The translations under genes were made by a program, and so were the position numbers. A model generated the notes under the pieces. It made no database searches. It had not been told where the DNA came from and saw only the letters and a list, made by a program, of their open reading frames with translations. This document shows positions 16,805 through 30,080 of a stretch of 64,000 nt of DNA, piece after piece. Origin of the DNA: Streptomyces rapamycinicus NRRL 5491. Lineage in GTDB: Bacteria > Actinomycetota > Actinomycetes > Streptomycetales > Streptomycetaceae. Each line of letters starts with the position of its first letter. Position 1 is the stretch's first letter. The stretch covers positions 9,238,001 through 9,302,000 of the forward strand of contig NZ_CP085193.1 in NCBI RefSeq assembly GCF_024298965.1. Direction: 5' to 3'.

Positions 16805-18418
16805 TCAGGGTCGCTTGGCCAGCAGATCCTCGACCCGGCTCCGGATGTCCTCGGAGTCCAGGCCGCGGATGGTCAGGGTGGTGCGGCGGCGCAGGACGTC
16901 ATCCGCCGTGCGCGCCCACTCGTAGTCCCGGGCGTAGGCGACCTGCGCCCAGATCTCCGGGGCGTCCGGGTGGATCCGCTCCGCGAGCGCCGGGTCGCCG
17001 CCGGCCAGCCGGGCGATGTCGAAGGAGAGCGAGCCGTAGTGGGTCGCCAGATGGCGGGCGGTGTCGGCGGCCATGCGCGGGCCGGGGGTGCCGCCGTCCA
17101 CCAGCAGCCGGTGCTCTACGGCGTGCGGATTGGCCAGGCCCGGCAGCGGCATGTGCCGGGGCAGCAGCTTGACCGGCTCCATGTCGTCGGCGAGCGGACG
17201 GCCCGGCAGCTCGGCCAGCTTCTGCATCACGGTGCGGCCGATGTGGCGGAAGGTGGTCCACTTGCCGCCGGCTATGGAGAGCATCCCGCCCTTGCCCTCG
17301 GTGACCACGGTCTCCCGCTTGGCCTTGGCGGTGTCGCCCGGGCCGCCGGGCAGCACCCGCAGCCCCGCGAAGGAGTAGGTGATCAGATCGCGGGAGAGCT
17401 GCTGGTCGCGGATGGAGAAGGCGGCCTCGTCCAGGATCTGGGAGATGTCCGCCTCGTTGACCGCGACATCGGCCGGGTCGCCCTCGAACTCCTCGTCCGT
17501 GGTGCCCAGCAGCAGCATGTCCTCCCAGGGGAGGGCGAAGGTGATGCGGTACTTGTCGATGGGGGTGGCCAGCGCCGCCCGCCAGGGGGAGGTGCGCTTG
17601 AGGACCAGGTGGGCGCCCTTGGACAGCCGGATCGACGGCGCCGCGCCCGGGTCCTCCATCCGGCGCAGATGGTCCACCCAGGGGCCGGTGGCGTTGAGCA
17701 CCAGACGGGCGCCGACCCCGAACTCGGTGCCGTCGGTACGGTCCCTGAGCTCGGCTCCGGCGACCCGGCCGTCGTTCTTGCGCAGGCCGATGACCTCGGC
17801 GTGGTTGAGGACGGTGGCACCCGCCTCCACGGCCGCCCGGACCGTCATCAGGGCCATGCGGCTGTCGTTCATCTGGCCGTCGCCGTAGACCGCGACCGCC
17901 TTGAGGCCCTCGGTGCGCAGCTCGGGGACGTCGCGCGCGGCCCGCTCGGCGCCGATCACATGGCCCACGCCGTCACGGAACGCGGAGAGCGCCGAGTAGG
18001 CGAAGACGCCCGCGCCCAGCTTGGCCGCGCCGTGCGGACCGCCCTTGTAGACCGGCAGGTAGAAGGTGAGGGGGTTGGACAGGTGCGGGGCGACGGTACG
18101 GGAGACCGCGCGCCGCTCGAAGTGGTTCTCGGCGACCAGCTTGACCGCGCCCGTCTGGAGGTAGCGCAGGCCGCCGTGGAGCAGCTTGGAGGAGGCCGAG
18201 GAGGTGGCACCGGCGAAGTCACCGGCGTCCACCATCGCCACCCGCAGCCCGGACTGCGCGGCGTGCCAGGCAGTGGTGATGCCCAGGATTCCGCCGCCGA
18301 TCACCAGGAGGTCGTACGTCGCCTTGGAGAGCTGTTCCCGGGTTTCGGCTCGGCTCGGGTTCGAACCGGCAGCCGGGTGCGTTCCGAGGGAGGACGGAAC
18401 GCTCTGCAGGGTGGTCAT
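16805..18418 (-). CDS. glpD: Glycerol-3-phosphate dehydrogenase, FAD-dependent
   Basis: 537 residues. N-terminal FAD-binding motif DLLVIGGGILGITTAWHAA, the GATSSASSKLLHGGLRYL flavin/substrate segment, and a C-terminal domain typical of GlpD. It oxidises sn-glycerol 3-phosphate to dihydroxyacetone phosphate at the inner face of the membrane, passing electrons to quinone. Starts 3 bases after the glpK stop, last gene of the glpF-glpK-glpD operon. A stretch of about 15 residues before the flavin motif (SNPSRAETREQLSKATYD) is usual for Streptomyces GlpD. Confidence 0.95.
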   Translation of the reverse strand: MTTLQSVPSSLGTHPAAGSNPSRAETREQLSKATYDLLVIGGGILGITTAWHAAQSGLRVAMVDAGDFAGATSSASSKLLHGGLRYLQTGAVKLVAENHFERRAVSRTVAPHLSNPLTFYLPVYKGGPHGAAKLGAGVFAYSALSAFRDGVGHVIGAERAARDVPELRTEGLKAVAVYGDGQMNDSRMALMTVRAAVEAGATVLNHAEVIGLRKNDGRVAGAELRDRTDGTEFGVGARLVLNATGPWVDHLRRMEDPGAAPSIRLSKGAHLVLKRTSPWRAALATPIDKYRITFALPWEDMLLLGTTDEEFEGDPADVAVNEADISQILDEAAFSIRDQQLSRDLITYSFAGLRVLPGGPGDTAKAKRETVVTEGKGGMLSIAGGKWTTFRHIGRTVMQKLAELPGRPLADDMEPVKLLPRHMPLPGLANPHAVEHRLLVDGGTPGPRMAADTARHLATHYGSLSFDIARLAGGDPALAERIHPDAPEIWAQVAYARDYEWARTADDVLRRRTTLTIRGLDSEDIRSRVEDLLAKRP

Positions 18419-18421
18419 TGA

Positions 18422-19969
18422 TTACTCCTCGTCTTCGATCCAGCCCATGGTCCGCTGCACGGCCTTGAGCCAGCTCTTGTACTCGCGGTCGCGGACGTCC
18501 GCGTCCATTCGGGGGGTCCATTCGGCCGCCCGGCGCCAGTTCGCGCGCAGGGCGTCGGTGTCCGGCCAGAAGCCGACGGCGAGACCGGCGGCGTAGGCGG
18601 CGCCCAGGCAGGTGGTCTCGGCGACCATCGGGCGCACCACGGGTGCGTCCAAGGCGTCCGAGAGGGTCTGCATCAGGAGGTTGTTGGAGGTCATGCCGCC
18701 GTCGACCTTGAGCGAGGCGAGCTCGACCTCGGAGTCCTTGGTCATCGCGTCGACGATCTCGCGGGTCTGCCAGGCGGTGGCCTCGAGCACGGCGCGGGCG
18801 ATGTGCGCCTTGGTGACGTAGCGGGTCAGGCCCGCGATCACACCGCGGGCGTCGGACCGCCAGTACGGGGCGAACAGGCCCGAGAAGGCGGGCACGAAGT
18901 ACGCGCCGCCGTTGTCCTCGACCGAACTCGCAAGGGTCTCGATCTCGGCGGCGCTGTTGATCAGGCCCATCTGGTCCCGCATCCACTGCACCAGCGAACC
19001 GGTGACCGCGATCGAGCCCTCCAGGGCGTAGACCGGCTTCTCGTCGCCGATCCGGTAGCCGACGGTGGTCAGCAGCCCGTTGTAGGAGTTGACCGGCTTC
19101 TCGCCGGTGTTCATCAGCAGGAAGGTGCCGGTTCCGTAGGTGGACTTGGCCTCGCCCTCGGAGTAGCAGGTCTGGCCGAACAGGGCCGCCTGCTGGTCGC
19201 CGAGCGCGGAGGCCACCGGCACGCCCGCCAGGACGCCCCGGGCGGTGTGCCCGTAGACCTCGGCGGAGGAGCGTATCCGCGGCAGCACGGCGGCCGGGAT
19301 GTCCATCGAGGCCAGGATCTTCTCGTCCCAGTCCAGGGTGTGCAGGTTCATCAGGAGGGTGCGGGAGGCGTTGGTGACGTCGGTGACGTGCACGCCGCCG
19401 TTGACACCGCCGGTCAGGTTCCAGATGACCCAGGAGTCCATGGTGCCGAAGAGGATGTCGCCCGCCTCGGCCCGCGCGCGCAGCCCCTCGACGTTGTCGA
19501 GCAGCCAGCGGATCTTGGGACCGGCGAAGTAGGAGGCCAGCGGGAGGCCGGTCTCGCGGCGGAAGCGGTCCTGGCCGACGTTGCGGCCGAGCTCGCGACA
19601 GAGGGCGTCGGTGCGGGTGTCCTGCCAGACGATGGCGTTGTGCACCGGCTCACCGGTGTTCTTGTCCCACAGCAGGGTGGTCTCGCGCTGGTTGGTGATG
19701 CCGATCGCCTTGACGTCGACGGCGGTGATCTCGGCCTTGGTGATGGCGCCGGCGACCACCTCCTTGACGTTCTCCCAGATCTCGGTGGCGTTGTGCTCCA
19801 CCCAGCCGGGCTTGGGGAAGATCTGCTCGTGCTCCTTCTGGTCGACCGCGACGATGCGGCCGTCGCGGTCGAAGACGATGCAGCGGCTGGAGGTGGTGCC
19901 CTGGTCGATGGCCGCGATGAACGGTCCCTGGCCGTGGGACGAGGCGCTGGTGGTGTGGGTGTCGGTCAT
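18422..19969 (-). CDS. glpK: Glycerol kinase
   Basis: 515 residues. FGGY carbohydrate-kinase signatures: [14 protein letters not shown] (phosphate loop 1), [31 protein letters not shown] [19 protein letters not shown], and [14 protein letters not shown] (adenosine site). Converts glycerol and ATP to sn-glycerol 3-phosphate. Lies 33 bases after glpF and just before glpD. A 15-residue polar N-terminal extension precedes the kinase fold. Confidence 0.96.
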   Translation of the reverse strand: MTDTHTTSASSHGQGPFIAAIDQGTTSSRCIVFDRDGRIVAVDQKEHEQIFPKPGWVEHNATEIWENVKEVVAGAITKAEITAVDVKAIGITNQRETTLLWDKNTGEPVHNAIVWQDTRTDALCRELGRNVGQDRFRRETGLPLASYFAGPKIRWLLDNVEGLRARAEAGDILFGTMDSWVIWNLTGGVNGGVHVTDVTNASRTLLMNLHTLDWDEKILASMDIPAAVLPRIRSSAEVYGHTARGVLAGVPVASALGDQQAALFGQTCYSEGEAKSTYGTGTFLLMNTGEKPVNSYNGLLTTVGYRIGDEKPVYALEGSIAVTGSLVQWMRDQMGLINSAAEIETLASSVEDNGGAYFVPAFSGLFAPYWRSDARGVIAGLTRYVTKAHIARAVLEATAWQTREIVDAMTKDSEVELASLKVDGGMTSNNLLMQTLSDALDAPVVRPMVAETTCLGAAYAAGLAVGFWPDTDALRANWRRAAEWTPRMDADVRDREYKSWLKAVQRTMGWIEDEE

Positions 19970-20002
19970 GATCTGCTGCTCTCCTGCGAGTGGTGGGGTG
20001 GA

Positions 20003-20800
20003 CTAGGCGAAGGCGATCTCGTAGATCCCGCCGGCGATGGCGCCGCCGATGAGCGGGCCGACGACCGGGATCCAGGCATAGCCCCAGTCCGAGCCGCCCT
20101 TGTTGGGCAGCGGCAGGAGGGCGTGGGCGATCCGGGGGCCGAGGTCACGCGCCGGGTTGATGGCGTAACCGGTCGGGCCGCCGAGCGAGAGGCCGATGCC
20201 GACCACCACGAACGCGGTGATCATGACGCCGATGACGCCTAGGCCCTTGCCGTCGCCGTTGAGCCCCTGGGTGAGGATGGCGAGCACCAGCACGGCCGTG
20301 GCGATGATCTCGGTGGCCAGGTTCTGACCGACGTTCCGGATCTCCGGGCCGGTGGAGAAGACGCCCAGCACCGGGCCGGCGCCGGTGGCCTGCTGCTGCC
20401 GGTCCGCCGCCACCGTGTCCTGGGCGCCCGGGCCGCCGACGATCTCGCGGTCGGTGAGATGGGCGTGGAAGTGGCCGAGGTAGGCGAGCCACACCAGCGA
20501 CGCGCCGATCACCGCGCCGAGCATCTGGCCGAGGAAGTAGATGGGCACCTTGTTCCACTCGACGCCGCCCTCGATGGCGAGGCCGATCGTCACCGCCGGG
20601 TTGAGATGCGCTCCCGAGAGCGGTGCGGAGATATAGGCGCCGGTGAGCACGGCGAAGCCCCACCCGAGGGTGATGGCGACCCACCCGGCCTCGAACGCCT
20701 TGGATTGCTTCAAGACAACGCCGGCGACGACACCGCAGCCGAGCAGAATGAGAACGGCGGTACCGATGGTCTCGCCGATGAAGATGTCGGAGCTGGACAC
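20003..20800 (-). CDS. glpF: Glycerol uptake facilitator (MIP/aquaporin family)
   Basis: 265 residues from GTG, with AAAGGAG six bases before it. Two half-pores: [11 protein letters not shown] carries the first NPA box and [13 protein letters not shown] the second, with the extra Asp after the second NPA that marks glycerol-conducting members. Six transmembrane helices plus two half helices are expected. A longer periplasmic/cytoplasmic loop ([18 protein letters not shown]) sits mid-protein. First gene of the glycerol operon. Confidence 0.94.
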   Translation of the reverse strand: MSSSDIFIGETIGTAVLILLGCGVVAGVVLKQSKAFEAGWVAITLGWGFAVLTGAYISAPLSGAHLNPAVTIGLAIEGGVEWNKVPIYFLGQMLGAVIGASLVWLAYLGHFHAHLTDREIVGGPGAQDTVAADRQQQATGAGPVLGVFSTGPEIRNVGQNLATEIIATAVLVLAILTQGLNGDGKGLGVIGVMITAFVVVGIGLSLGGPTGYAINPARDLGPRIAHALLPLPNKGGSDWGYAWIPVVGPLIGGAIAGGIYEIAFA

Positions 20801-20926
20801 CCGCGACTCCTTTGTCCTTCGTCCAGGGGAAGGCGAACCCCCGGGGCTGTCCGGTGGTCCGCGCCCTCGTGGGAGGGCGTTGGTCGGCCCGCGGCGAGTC
20901 CACCATAGCGAATATTGTCGTCAGGT

Positions 20927-20943
20927 GTTCGACAATGCCGACC
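20927..20943. promoter_or_regulatory. Candidate GylR operator upstream of glpF
   Basis: GTTCGACAATGCCGACC matches 15 of 17 positions of the site before gylR (21860-21876). It forms part of a wider inverted repeat ATTGTCG-N9-CGACAAT (20914-20936). It lies about 127 bases upstream of the glpF start. Binding by GylR is inferred. Confidence 0.55.
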
Positions 20944-21075
20944 GATGAACGGCAGTTTTCTTCACGCCGAAGACCCCGTCAAGGGTCGTGTGAAGGAAAA
21001 ATCGCGCGTATGTGAAACCGTGATGAAGCAGGTCATGCCGGGATATGGGGGCAGATCCACCCGCGTTGGCGCGAT

Positions 21076-21840
21076 TCAGAAACGCAGGGCACCCAGGTCC
21101 CGGGAGACGGCACGCGCACAGTCCCGTACGGCGGCCACGAGCTCCGAGCGCAGCACCCCGCCCTCGCACACCCGCTCGACCGCGCCCGTTATCCCCACCG
21201 CGCCCACGGGCAGCCGGCGCCGGTCGTGGATGGGCGCCGCGACCGAGGCCACGCCCTCCCAGGTCTCCTCCACGTCGCAGCCCCAGCCGCGCGCCCGGGT
21301 CAGGTCCAGCACGCCCTCGAACTCGCGCTCACCGGTCACCGTGCGCGGCGTGAACGCCTTACGGTCGCCGTCGGCCACCTCGCTGTGCGCGACCGGGTCA
21401 TAGGCGGAGAGCACCTTGCCCAGGGCCGTGGAGTGCAGCGGGTGCATGGCGCCGACCTCCAGCACCTGGCGGCTGTCGTCCGGCCGGAAGACATGGTGGA
21501 CGATCAGCACGCCCTGCTGGTGCAGCACGCCCAGGTACACGCTCTCGCCGCTGGAGCGGGCCAGGTCGTCGGTCCACACCAGGGCGCGGGCGCGCAGCTC
21601 GTGCACGTCCAGATAGCTGTTGCCCAGGCGCAGCAGCTCCGCGCCGAGCTGATAGCGGCCGGACGCCTCGTCCTGCTCCACGAAGCCCTCCTGCTGGAGG
21701 GTGCGCAATATGCCGTGCGCGGTGCCCTTGGCCAGCCCCAGAGTGGAGGCGATGTCGGACAGTCCCAGACGTCGCTCACCACCGGCGAGCAGGCGTAGCA
21801 TCGCGGCGGCGCGCTCCAACGACTGGATGTTCCGGGCCAT
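21076..21840 (-). CDS. gylR: IclR-family glycerol operon regulator GylR
   Basis: 254 residues from ATG (MARNIQSLERAAAMLRLLAGG); although the frame is open further upstream, the ATG fits the family and has AGGAGG eight to ten bases before it. N-terminal winged helix (LGLSDIASTLGLAKGTAHGILRTLQQEGFV), C-terminal IclR effector domain (MHPLHSTALGKVLSAY, VTGEREFEGVLDLTRARGWGCDVEETWEGVASVAAPI). GylR represses the glycerol genes and its own gene until glycerol or glycerol 3-phosphate is present. It lies upstream of glpFKD in the same direction. Confidence 0.95.
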   Translation of the reverse strand: MARNIQSLERAAAMLRLLAGGERRLGLSDIASTLGLAKGTAHGILRTLQQEGFVEQDEASGRYQLGAELLRLGNSYLDVHELRARALVWTDDLARSSGESVYLGVLHQQGVLIVHHVFRPDDSRQVLEVGAMHPLHSTALGKVLSAYDPVAHSEVADGDRKAFTPRTVTGEREFEGVLDLTRARGWGCDVEETWEGVASVAAPIHDRRRLPVGAVGITGAVERVCEGGVLRSELVAAVRDCARAVSRDLGALRF

Positions 21841-21859
21841 CACCAACCTCCTGACTGCG

Positions 21860-21876
21860 GTTCGACAATGCTGAAC
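21860..21876. promoter_or_regulatory. Candidate GylR operator before gylR
   Basis: GTTCGACAATGCTGAAC, an inverted repeat with GTTC/GAAC ends, lies 20 bases upstream of the gylR start codon. It shares GTTCGACAATGC with the site before glpF. Confidence 0.6.
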
Positions 21877-22077
21877 ACTATCGGTCCATGTCGACTGCGT
21901 GGTACCTGGTGCCGCGTGTCGGTGATCGACGGACTCGCCGGGCCCCGATCGGCCGTGCCCATCCCGGCTGATGGAACGACCATCGTGAAATGACCACTGG
22001 CAGCTACCCTGGCGTGGTGCGCCGTCCCCAGGGGAGGGCGCAAAGCCGACAGCCGTCGCACTCCAGGGAGCACATCC

Positions 22078-25581
<3,504 letters not shown>

Positions 25582-25675
25582 ACGCGCGGTAGCCCCCCGG
25601 CGGCCTTCTGTGACCGCCTTGGGCTCTCACCGGGCGCGTCGGCGCGGCGCGACGTAGACTGGTCGATCCGGTAGA

Positions 25676-25712
25676 GGCCGGTCGCCTTCCCAACAGCGGA
25701 AGGGGGCCGGCC
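25676..25712 (+). terminator. Imperfect hairpin between metH and the HAD phosphatase
   Basis: Arms 25676-25690 and 25698-25712 pair at 14 of 15 positions (one G-T) around a 7-base loop. It ends 28 bases before the next start codon, so it may act as a terminator for metH or as a leader structure. Confidence 0.4.
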
Positions 25713-25740
25713 TTCGTGCCCCTTATCCGGAGGTGTTTGG

Positions 25741-26442
25741 ATGACCAGCAGCATCCCCGCCGTCGACACCCGTACGGCCGAAGGCTCGGCCCTGCAGGCC
25801 GTTCTGCTCGACATGGACGGCACCCTGGTCGACACCGAGGGCATCTGGTGGGACGCGGAGGTCTCCATCTTCGCCGAGCTCGGGCACGCCCTCGCCGAGG
25901 AGTACCGCCAGGTCGTGGTGGGCGGTCCGATGTCCCGCAGCGCCCAGTTCCTGATCGAGGCCACCGGCGCCGAGATCGCCCTCGCCGAGCTCACCGGCCT
26001 GCTCAACAGCCGTTTCACCGAGCTGATCGACGGCAGCGTGCCGATGCTGCCCGGCGCCCACCGGCTGCTCACCGAGCTGGCCGCGCACGGTATCCCCACC
26101 GCCCTGGTCTCCGCCTCCCACCGGCGGGTGATGGACCGCGTCCTGCGCTCGCTCGGCCCGGCGCACTTCGCCCTGACGGTCGCGGGCGACGAGGTCGAGC
26201 GGACCAAGCCGCATCCGGACCCCTATCTGTTCGCCGCGGCCGGGCTGGCCGCCGAGCCGGGGCGGTGCGTGGTCATCGAGGACACCGACACGGGCGTACG
26301 GGCCGCGGAGGCGGCCGGGTGCCGGGTGGTCGCGGTGCCGTCCGTGGTGCCGATCGAGCCCGTGGCGGGGCGTACGGTCATCGGCTCGCTCGAAGAAGTC
26401 GATCTCGATTTCCTGCGCACTCTGGTCACGGCGGTGCACTGA
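25741..26442 (+). CDS. HAD-superfamily phosphatase (beta-phosphoglucomutase-like)
   Basis: 233 residues, ATG with GGAGG upstream. HAD motifs: I, LLDMDGTLVDTEGIWW (nucleophile and acid Asp); II, ALVSASHRRVM; III, Lys in ERTKPHPDPYLFA; IV, VVIEDTDTGVRAAEAAG. A helical C1 cap (LIEATGAEIALAELTGLL) follows motif I. Such proteins dephosphorylate sugar phosphates or other small metabolites; the substrate is not predictable. It follows metH after about 160 bases with its own leader. Confidence 0.88.
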   Translation: MTSSIPAVDTRTAEGSALQAVLLDMDGTLVDTEGIWWDAEVSIFAELGHALAEEYRQVVVGGPMSRSAQFLIEATGAEIALAELTGLLNSRFTELIDGSVPMLPGAHRLLTELAAHGIPTALVSASHRRVMDRVLRSLGPAHFALTVAGDEVERTKPHPDPYLFAAAGLAAEPGRCVVIEDTDTGVRAAEAAGCRVVAVPSVVPIEPVAGRTVIGSLEEVDLDFLRTLVTAVH

Positions 26443-26780
26443 TCGCGCACCGAGCGTATTCCTGTAAATTACAAACTGAATAGCGCGGGCGGACTTTTCA
26501 CGTTCCGTTGGCGACAACGGAACGTGATGTTTATCACTGCATATGCCGTAGACGAGTGCGACGGATGACTGTCGCGCGTCCCGTCTGGTGCGTTTTGGGT
26601 GAGCCCTTGTGTCCGGATTGGTGGCATGGCGTACGAATCGCGGCCACGTCCGAATATCGGTCGATGATCGCGCGTTATCGGGGCGTGATATCGCCTCAAC
26701 TTCGTTGTGTCTGAGCATCACTGGCGCCGCGGACTAATCTCGTCGCGAGTAGTTGATCGATGGCAGGGAGACTCCCGACA
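26443..26780. other. Intergenic region without a gene
   Basis: Relatively A+T-rich for this genome. It contains a perfect 11-bp hairpin (26499-26509 with 26516-26526, loop GGCGAC) that may end the HAD transcript. A possible -10 box TAATCT (26735-26740) lies 40 bases before the first binding-protein gene, with a weak -35 at 26712-26717. No coding frame in it looks real. Confidence 0.5.
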
Positions 26781-28379
26781 ATGACGCGCAAGTCGCTGGT
26801 GCTGCCGGCTGTGGCCGGCCTCCTGATCTCCACGCTCGCCGCGTGCGGTGGTACCGACGGCTCGGGCTCGGACGGCAAGACGCTCGTCCTGGGCAGCACG
26901 GACCGCATAGAGGCGTCGAAGGCGGCGCTCGCGCCGCTGGACCCCGCCCTGGCCTACGACTTCGCGTCCTGGAGCGTGCTGCACAACGCCTTCCAGACGC
27001 TGATGCGGCTGCCCCGCTCGGGAACCGAGCCGATACCCGACGCCGCCGAGAAATGCGGCTTCCAGGACAGACAGAGCGAGCAGTACCGCTGCACCCTGCG
27101 GGACGGGCTGAAGTTCTCCAACGGCCACGACCTCACCTCGAAGGACGTCAAGTTCTCCCTCGAGCGGGTGCTGCGCATCGACGACCCCAACGGCACCAAG
27201 TCCTTGCTGTCCAACGTGGACAAGATCGAAACTCCCAGCGACCGCGAGATCGTCATCCACCTCTCGCAGCCGGACGCGACCTTCCCGTCGAAGCTCACCA
27301 CCCCGGCCGCCGCGATCGTGGACAGCGAGGTCTACAAGCCCGACGCGCTGCGCAACGGCTTCGACATGACGGGCTCGGGCCCGTACAGCGCCAAGACCGA
27401 GGTGCGCGACAACCGGCTGACGAAGGTCGTCTTCACCAAGAACTCCCACTACAAGGGCGATGTCGAGCCGAAGGCCGGCAAGGTGGAGATGCGGTTCTAC
27501 GACTCCGCGTCGACCATGGAGCGGGCGCTGGTCAAGGGCGACATCGACGTGGTCCACCGCGGCTTCTCGCCCGAGCAGATCGACAAGCTCAACAAGGGCG
27601 ATGTCAAGGGCGTCCGCCTCTTCGAGTCTTCCGGCCAGGGCATCCGCTACCTGGTGTTCAACACCTCCGACCCGACGGTGAAGAACAAGGCGGTCCGGCA
27701 GGCCATCGCCCATCTCGTGGACCGCCAGGCGCTGGTGCGAGATGTGTACAAGCGGACCGCCGAGCCCCTGTACTCGATGATCCCCACCAGCATCTCCTCG
27801 CATATCAACTCGTTCCACAACGAGTACGGCGACCCGGATCCCGCGGAGGCCCGGCGCGTGCTGAGCGAGGCCGGTATCAACACCCCGGTGAAGCTGACGC
27901 TGACCTACACCACCGACCACTACGGCCCGGAGACGGCCGGGGAGTTCAAGGAGCTGCGCAAGCAGCTCAACGGCAGCGGACTGTTCTCCGTCAAGATCAA
28001 GGGCTACCCGTGGCGGGACTTCCGGCCCGAGCTCGTCAAGCGCCAGTTCTCCGTCTCCGGGATGGGCTGGCTGCCCGACTTCCCGGACCCCGACAGCTAC
28101 ACCGCGCCGTTCCTCACCAAGGACAACTTCCTCAACTCGCCCTACAGCAACAAGACCATCCAGGACGAGTTGATCCCCAAGACCCGGCAGGAGGCCCAGC
28201 GCAGCCTCGCCGACAAGGACTACCAGTCCATCCAGAACGCCGTCGCCAGCGATGTGCCCTACCTTCCGCTGTGGCAGGGCAACACGTACGTGGCCGCCCG
28301 CGGGAACGTGACGGGCGCCGAGTACGCCTTCGACTCCTCGACCATGCTCCAGCTGTGGGAGCTCGGCAAGGGCGACTGA
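26781..28379 (+). CDS. Oligopeptide-type ABC substrate-binding lipoprotein (family 5), copy 1
   Basis: 532 residues from ATG at 26781 with GGGAG upstream; the lipobox is LAAC (Cys22). Solute-binding family 5 features: FQTLMRLPRSG, CTLRDGLKFSNGHDLTSKDVKFSLERVL, YLVFNTSDPTVKNKAVRQAIAHLVDRQALVRDVYKRTAEPLYSMIP, and GYPWRDFRPELVK followed by MGWLPDFPDPDSYTAPF. These proteins bind peptides or similar ligands outside the membrane for an ABC importer. No permease or ATPase gene is nearby; the next gene is a close paralogue. Confidence 0.9.
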   Translation: MTRKSLVLPAVAGLLISTLAACGGTDGSGSDGKTLVLGSTDRIEASKAALAPLDPALAYDFASWSVLHNAFQTLMRLPRSGTEPIPDAAEKCGFQDRQSEQYRCTLRDGLKFSNGHDLTSKDVKFSLERVLRIDDPNGTKSLLSNVDKIETPSDREIVIHLSQPDATFPSKLTTPAAAIVDSEVYKPDALRNGFDMTGSGPYSAKTEVRDNRLTKVVFTKNSHYKGDVEPKAGKVEMRFYDSASTMERALVKGDIDVVHRGFSPEQIDKLNKGDVKGVRLFESSGQGIRYLVFNTSDPTVKNKAVRQAIAHLVDRQALVRDVYKRTAEPLYSMIPTSISSHINSFHNEYGDPDPAEARRVLSEAGINTPVKLTLTYTTDHYGPETAGEFKELRKQLNGSGLFSVKIKGYPWRDFRPELVKRQFSVSGMGWLPDFPDPDSYTAPFLTKDNFLNSPYSNKTIQDELIPKTRQEAQRSLADKDYQSIQNAVASDVPYLPLWQGNTYVAARGNVTGAEYAFDSSTMLQLWELGKGD

Positions 28380-28431
28380 GAACGACTTACGGGGGTCGGG
28401 TACGAAGACGTCGAGTGTGTGAGGAATACCG

Positions 28432-30027
28432 TTGAGGAAACGTGATCAGTGGCTGGCAGCTCCCCTCGGGGCAGGACTGGCCGCCGCCCTGCTCACCGGC
28501 TGCGGCAGTGAGGACGGCGACGCGGCGGGCACCGGTGAGCACGTGGTCATGGGGATGTCGGACGAGGTGCTCGCCACCGACCCGGCGTCGGGCTACGACC
28601 CGGGCTCCTGGCTGCTGTTCAACAACGTCTTCCAGTCGCTGCTGAGCTTCCCGAAGGGCAGCACCACACCGCAGCCGGAGGCGGCGGAGAAGTGCTCCTT
28701 CAAGGACGACACCAGCCGGGTCTACTCCTGCACGCTGAAGGACGGCCTGAAGTTCTCAAACGGTCATCCGCTCACCTCCGAGGACGTCAAGTACTCCTTC
28801 GAGCGCACCAAGCGGATCAATGACCCGAACGGTCCGGCGCTGATGCTCACCTCCATCGGGAGCATCGACGCCCCGGACAAGCGGACCGTCGTCTTCCATC
28901 TGAAGGACTCCGACGCGACCTTCCCGCAGAAGATCGCCTCCGGCGCCGGGTCCATCGTGGACCACGCGGAGTACCCGGCCGACAAGCTGCGCACGGACCA
29001 CAAGGCGGTCGGCTCCGGCGTCTACAAGCTGGACTCCTTCACCAAGGGCGAGGCGGACTTCTCCGTCAACGACGGCTACCAGGGGCCCGCCAAGCCGAAG
29101 AACTCCGGGCTGACCCTGAAGTTCTTCCACGGCGGGCAGGCGCGGCTCAAGTCCGCCGTGCAGAAGGGCGATGTGGACCTCGCCTACCGCGGACTGGCCA
29201 TGCGCGACCTCGCCGACCTCCAGGCGCGGAGCCTCGGCGGCGGCAAGAGCCTGAACGTGGTCGAGGGCACCGGCGCCGAGGTCCAGCACCTGGTCTTCAA
29301 CATGAAGGACCCGGTGGCGGGCAAGCTCGGAGTGCGCAAGGCCATGGCGTACCTCATCGACCGCTCCACCCTGGTGCGGGACGTCTACAAGCGCACCGCC
29401 GAACCGCTGTACTCGGTGGTCCCGGCCGGTATCACCGGCCACAACACCGCCTTCTACGACAAGTACGGCGACCGCCCGCAGCCCGGGAAGGCCAAGCAGG
29501 CGCTGCGGGACGAGGGGATCACCGGCAAGGTCAAGCTGACCCTGTGGGGCACCCCGATCCGCTACGGCCCCGGCACCGTTCCGGGCCTGCGCCGGATCGC
29601 CGCGCAGCTCAACGCCAGCGGACTGTTCGACGTCGACGTGAAGAGCGCGGACGTCGCCACGTACGAGAAGGGCGTCGCCGGGGGGAAGTACGGCGTCTAT
29701 GTGAAGGGCTGGGTTCCGGACTACCCGGACCCGGACAACTTCGTCGCCCCGTTCTTCGGCGCCGGCAATGTCCTGGCCAACCACTACACCTCGCCGCGGC
29801 TGACCGCGCAGCTCATCCCCGCCACCGCCGAGCAGCCCAGCCGCGAGGCCACGGTCGGCGACTTCCAGCGGATCCAGGACATCGTCGCCGACGAGGTGCC
29901 GATGCTCCCGCTGTGGCAGGGCAAGCAGTACGCGGTGGCCCAGGACGACATCACCGGACTGCAGTGGACCCTCGACTCCTCGACGGTCTTCCGCTTCTGG
30001 GAGATCGGCAAGTCGTCCGACGGCTGA
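28432..30027 (+). CDS. Oligopeptide-type ABC substrate-binding lipoprotein (family 5), copy 2
   Basis: 531 residues from TTG with GAGGAA upstream; lipobox LTGC (Cys24). Paralogous to the preceding gene along its length: shared LKDGLKFSNGHPLTSEDVKYSFERT, RKAMAYLIDRSTLVRDVYKR followed by TAEPLYSVVP, and GWVPDYPDPDNFVAPF. The gap to copy 1 is about 50 bases, so the pair is probably cotranscribed. Like copy 1 it lacks neighbouring transporter subunits, so it must serve a system encoded elsewhere or act as a sensor. Confidence 0.9.
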   Translation: MRKRDQWLAAPLGAGLAAALLTGCGSEDGDAAGTGEHVVMGMSDEVLATDPASGYDPGSWLLFNNVFQSLLSFPKGSTTPQPEAAEKCSFKDDTSRVYSCTLKDGLKFSNGHPLTSEDVKYSFERTKRINDPNGPALMLTSIGSIDAPDKRTVVFHLKDSDATFPQKIASGAGSIVDHAEYPADKLRTDHKAVGSGVYKLDSFTKGEADFSVNDGYQGPAKPKNSGLTLKFFHGGQARLKSAVQKGDVDLAYRGLAMRDLADLQARSLGGGKSLNVVEGTGAEVQHLVFNMKDPVAGKLGVRKAMAYLIDRSTLVRDVYKRTAEPLYSVVPAGITGHNTAFYDKYGDRPQPGKAKQALRDEGITGKVKLTLWGTPIRYGPGTVPGLRRIAAQLNASGLFDVDVKSADVATYEKGVAGGKYGVYVKGWVPDYPDPDNFVAPFFGAGNVLANHYTSPRLTAQLIPATAEQPSREATVGDFQRIQDIVADEVPMLPLWQGKQYAVAQDDITGLQWTLDSSTVFRFWEIGKSSDG

Positions 30028-30063
30028 CGGGTGCTACCGGCCCATCGGCAGGTAGCACCCGTC
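30026..30063. terminator. Bidirectional hairpin between copy 2 and the response regulator
   Basis: Perfect 13-bp stem (GACGGGTGCTACC with its complement) and 12-base loop, beginning within the stop codon of the binding-protein gene. Confidence 0.7.
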
Positions 30064-30080
30064 AACCGCCCCGGTGACGC

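Noticed and set aside
21841..22077. Cobalamin or SAM riboswitch before metH
   Set aside because: I looked for a B12 box and for SAM-type pairing and saw neither in the 237-base gap.
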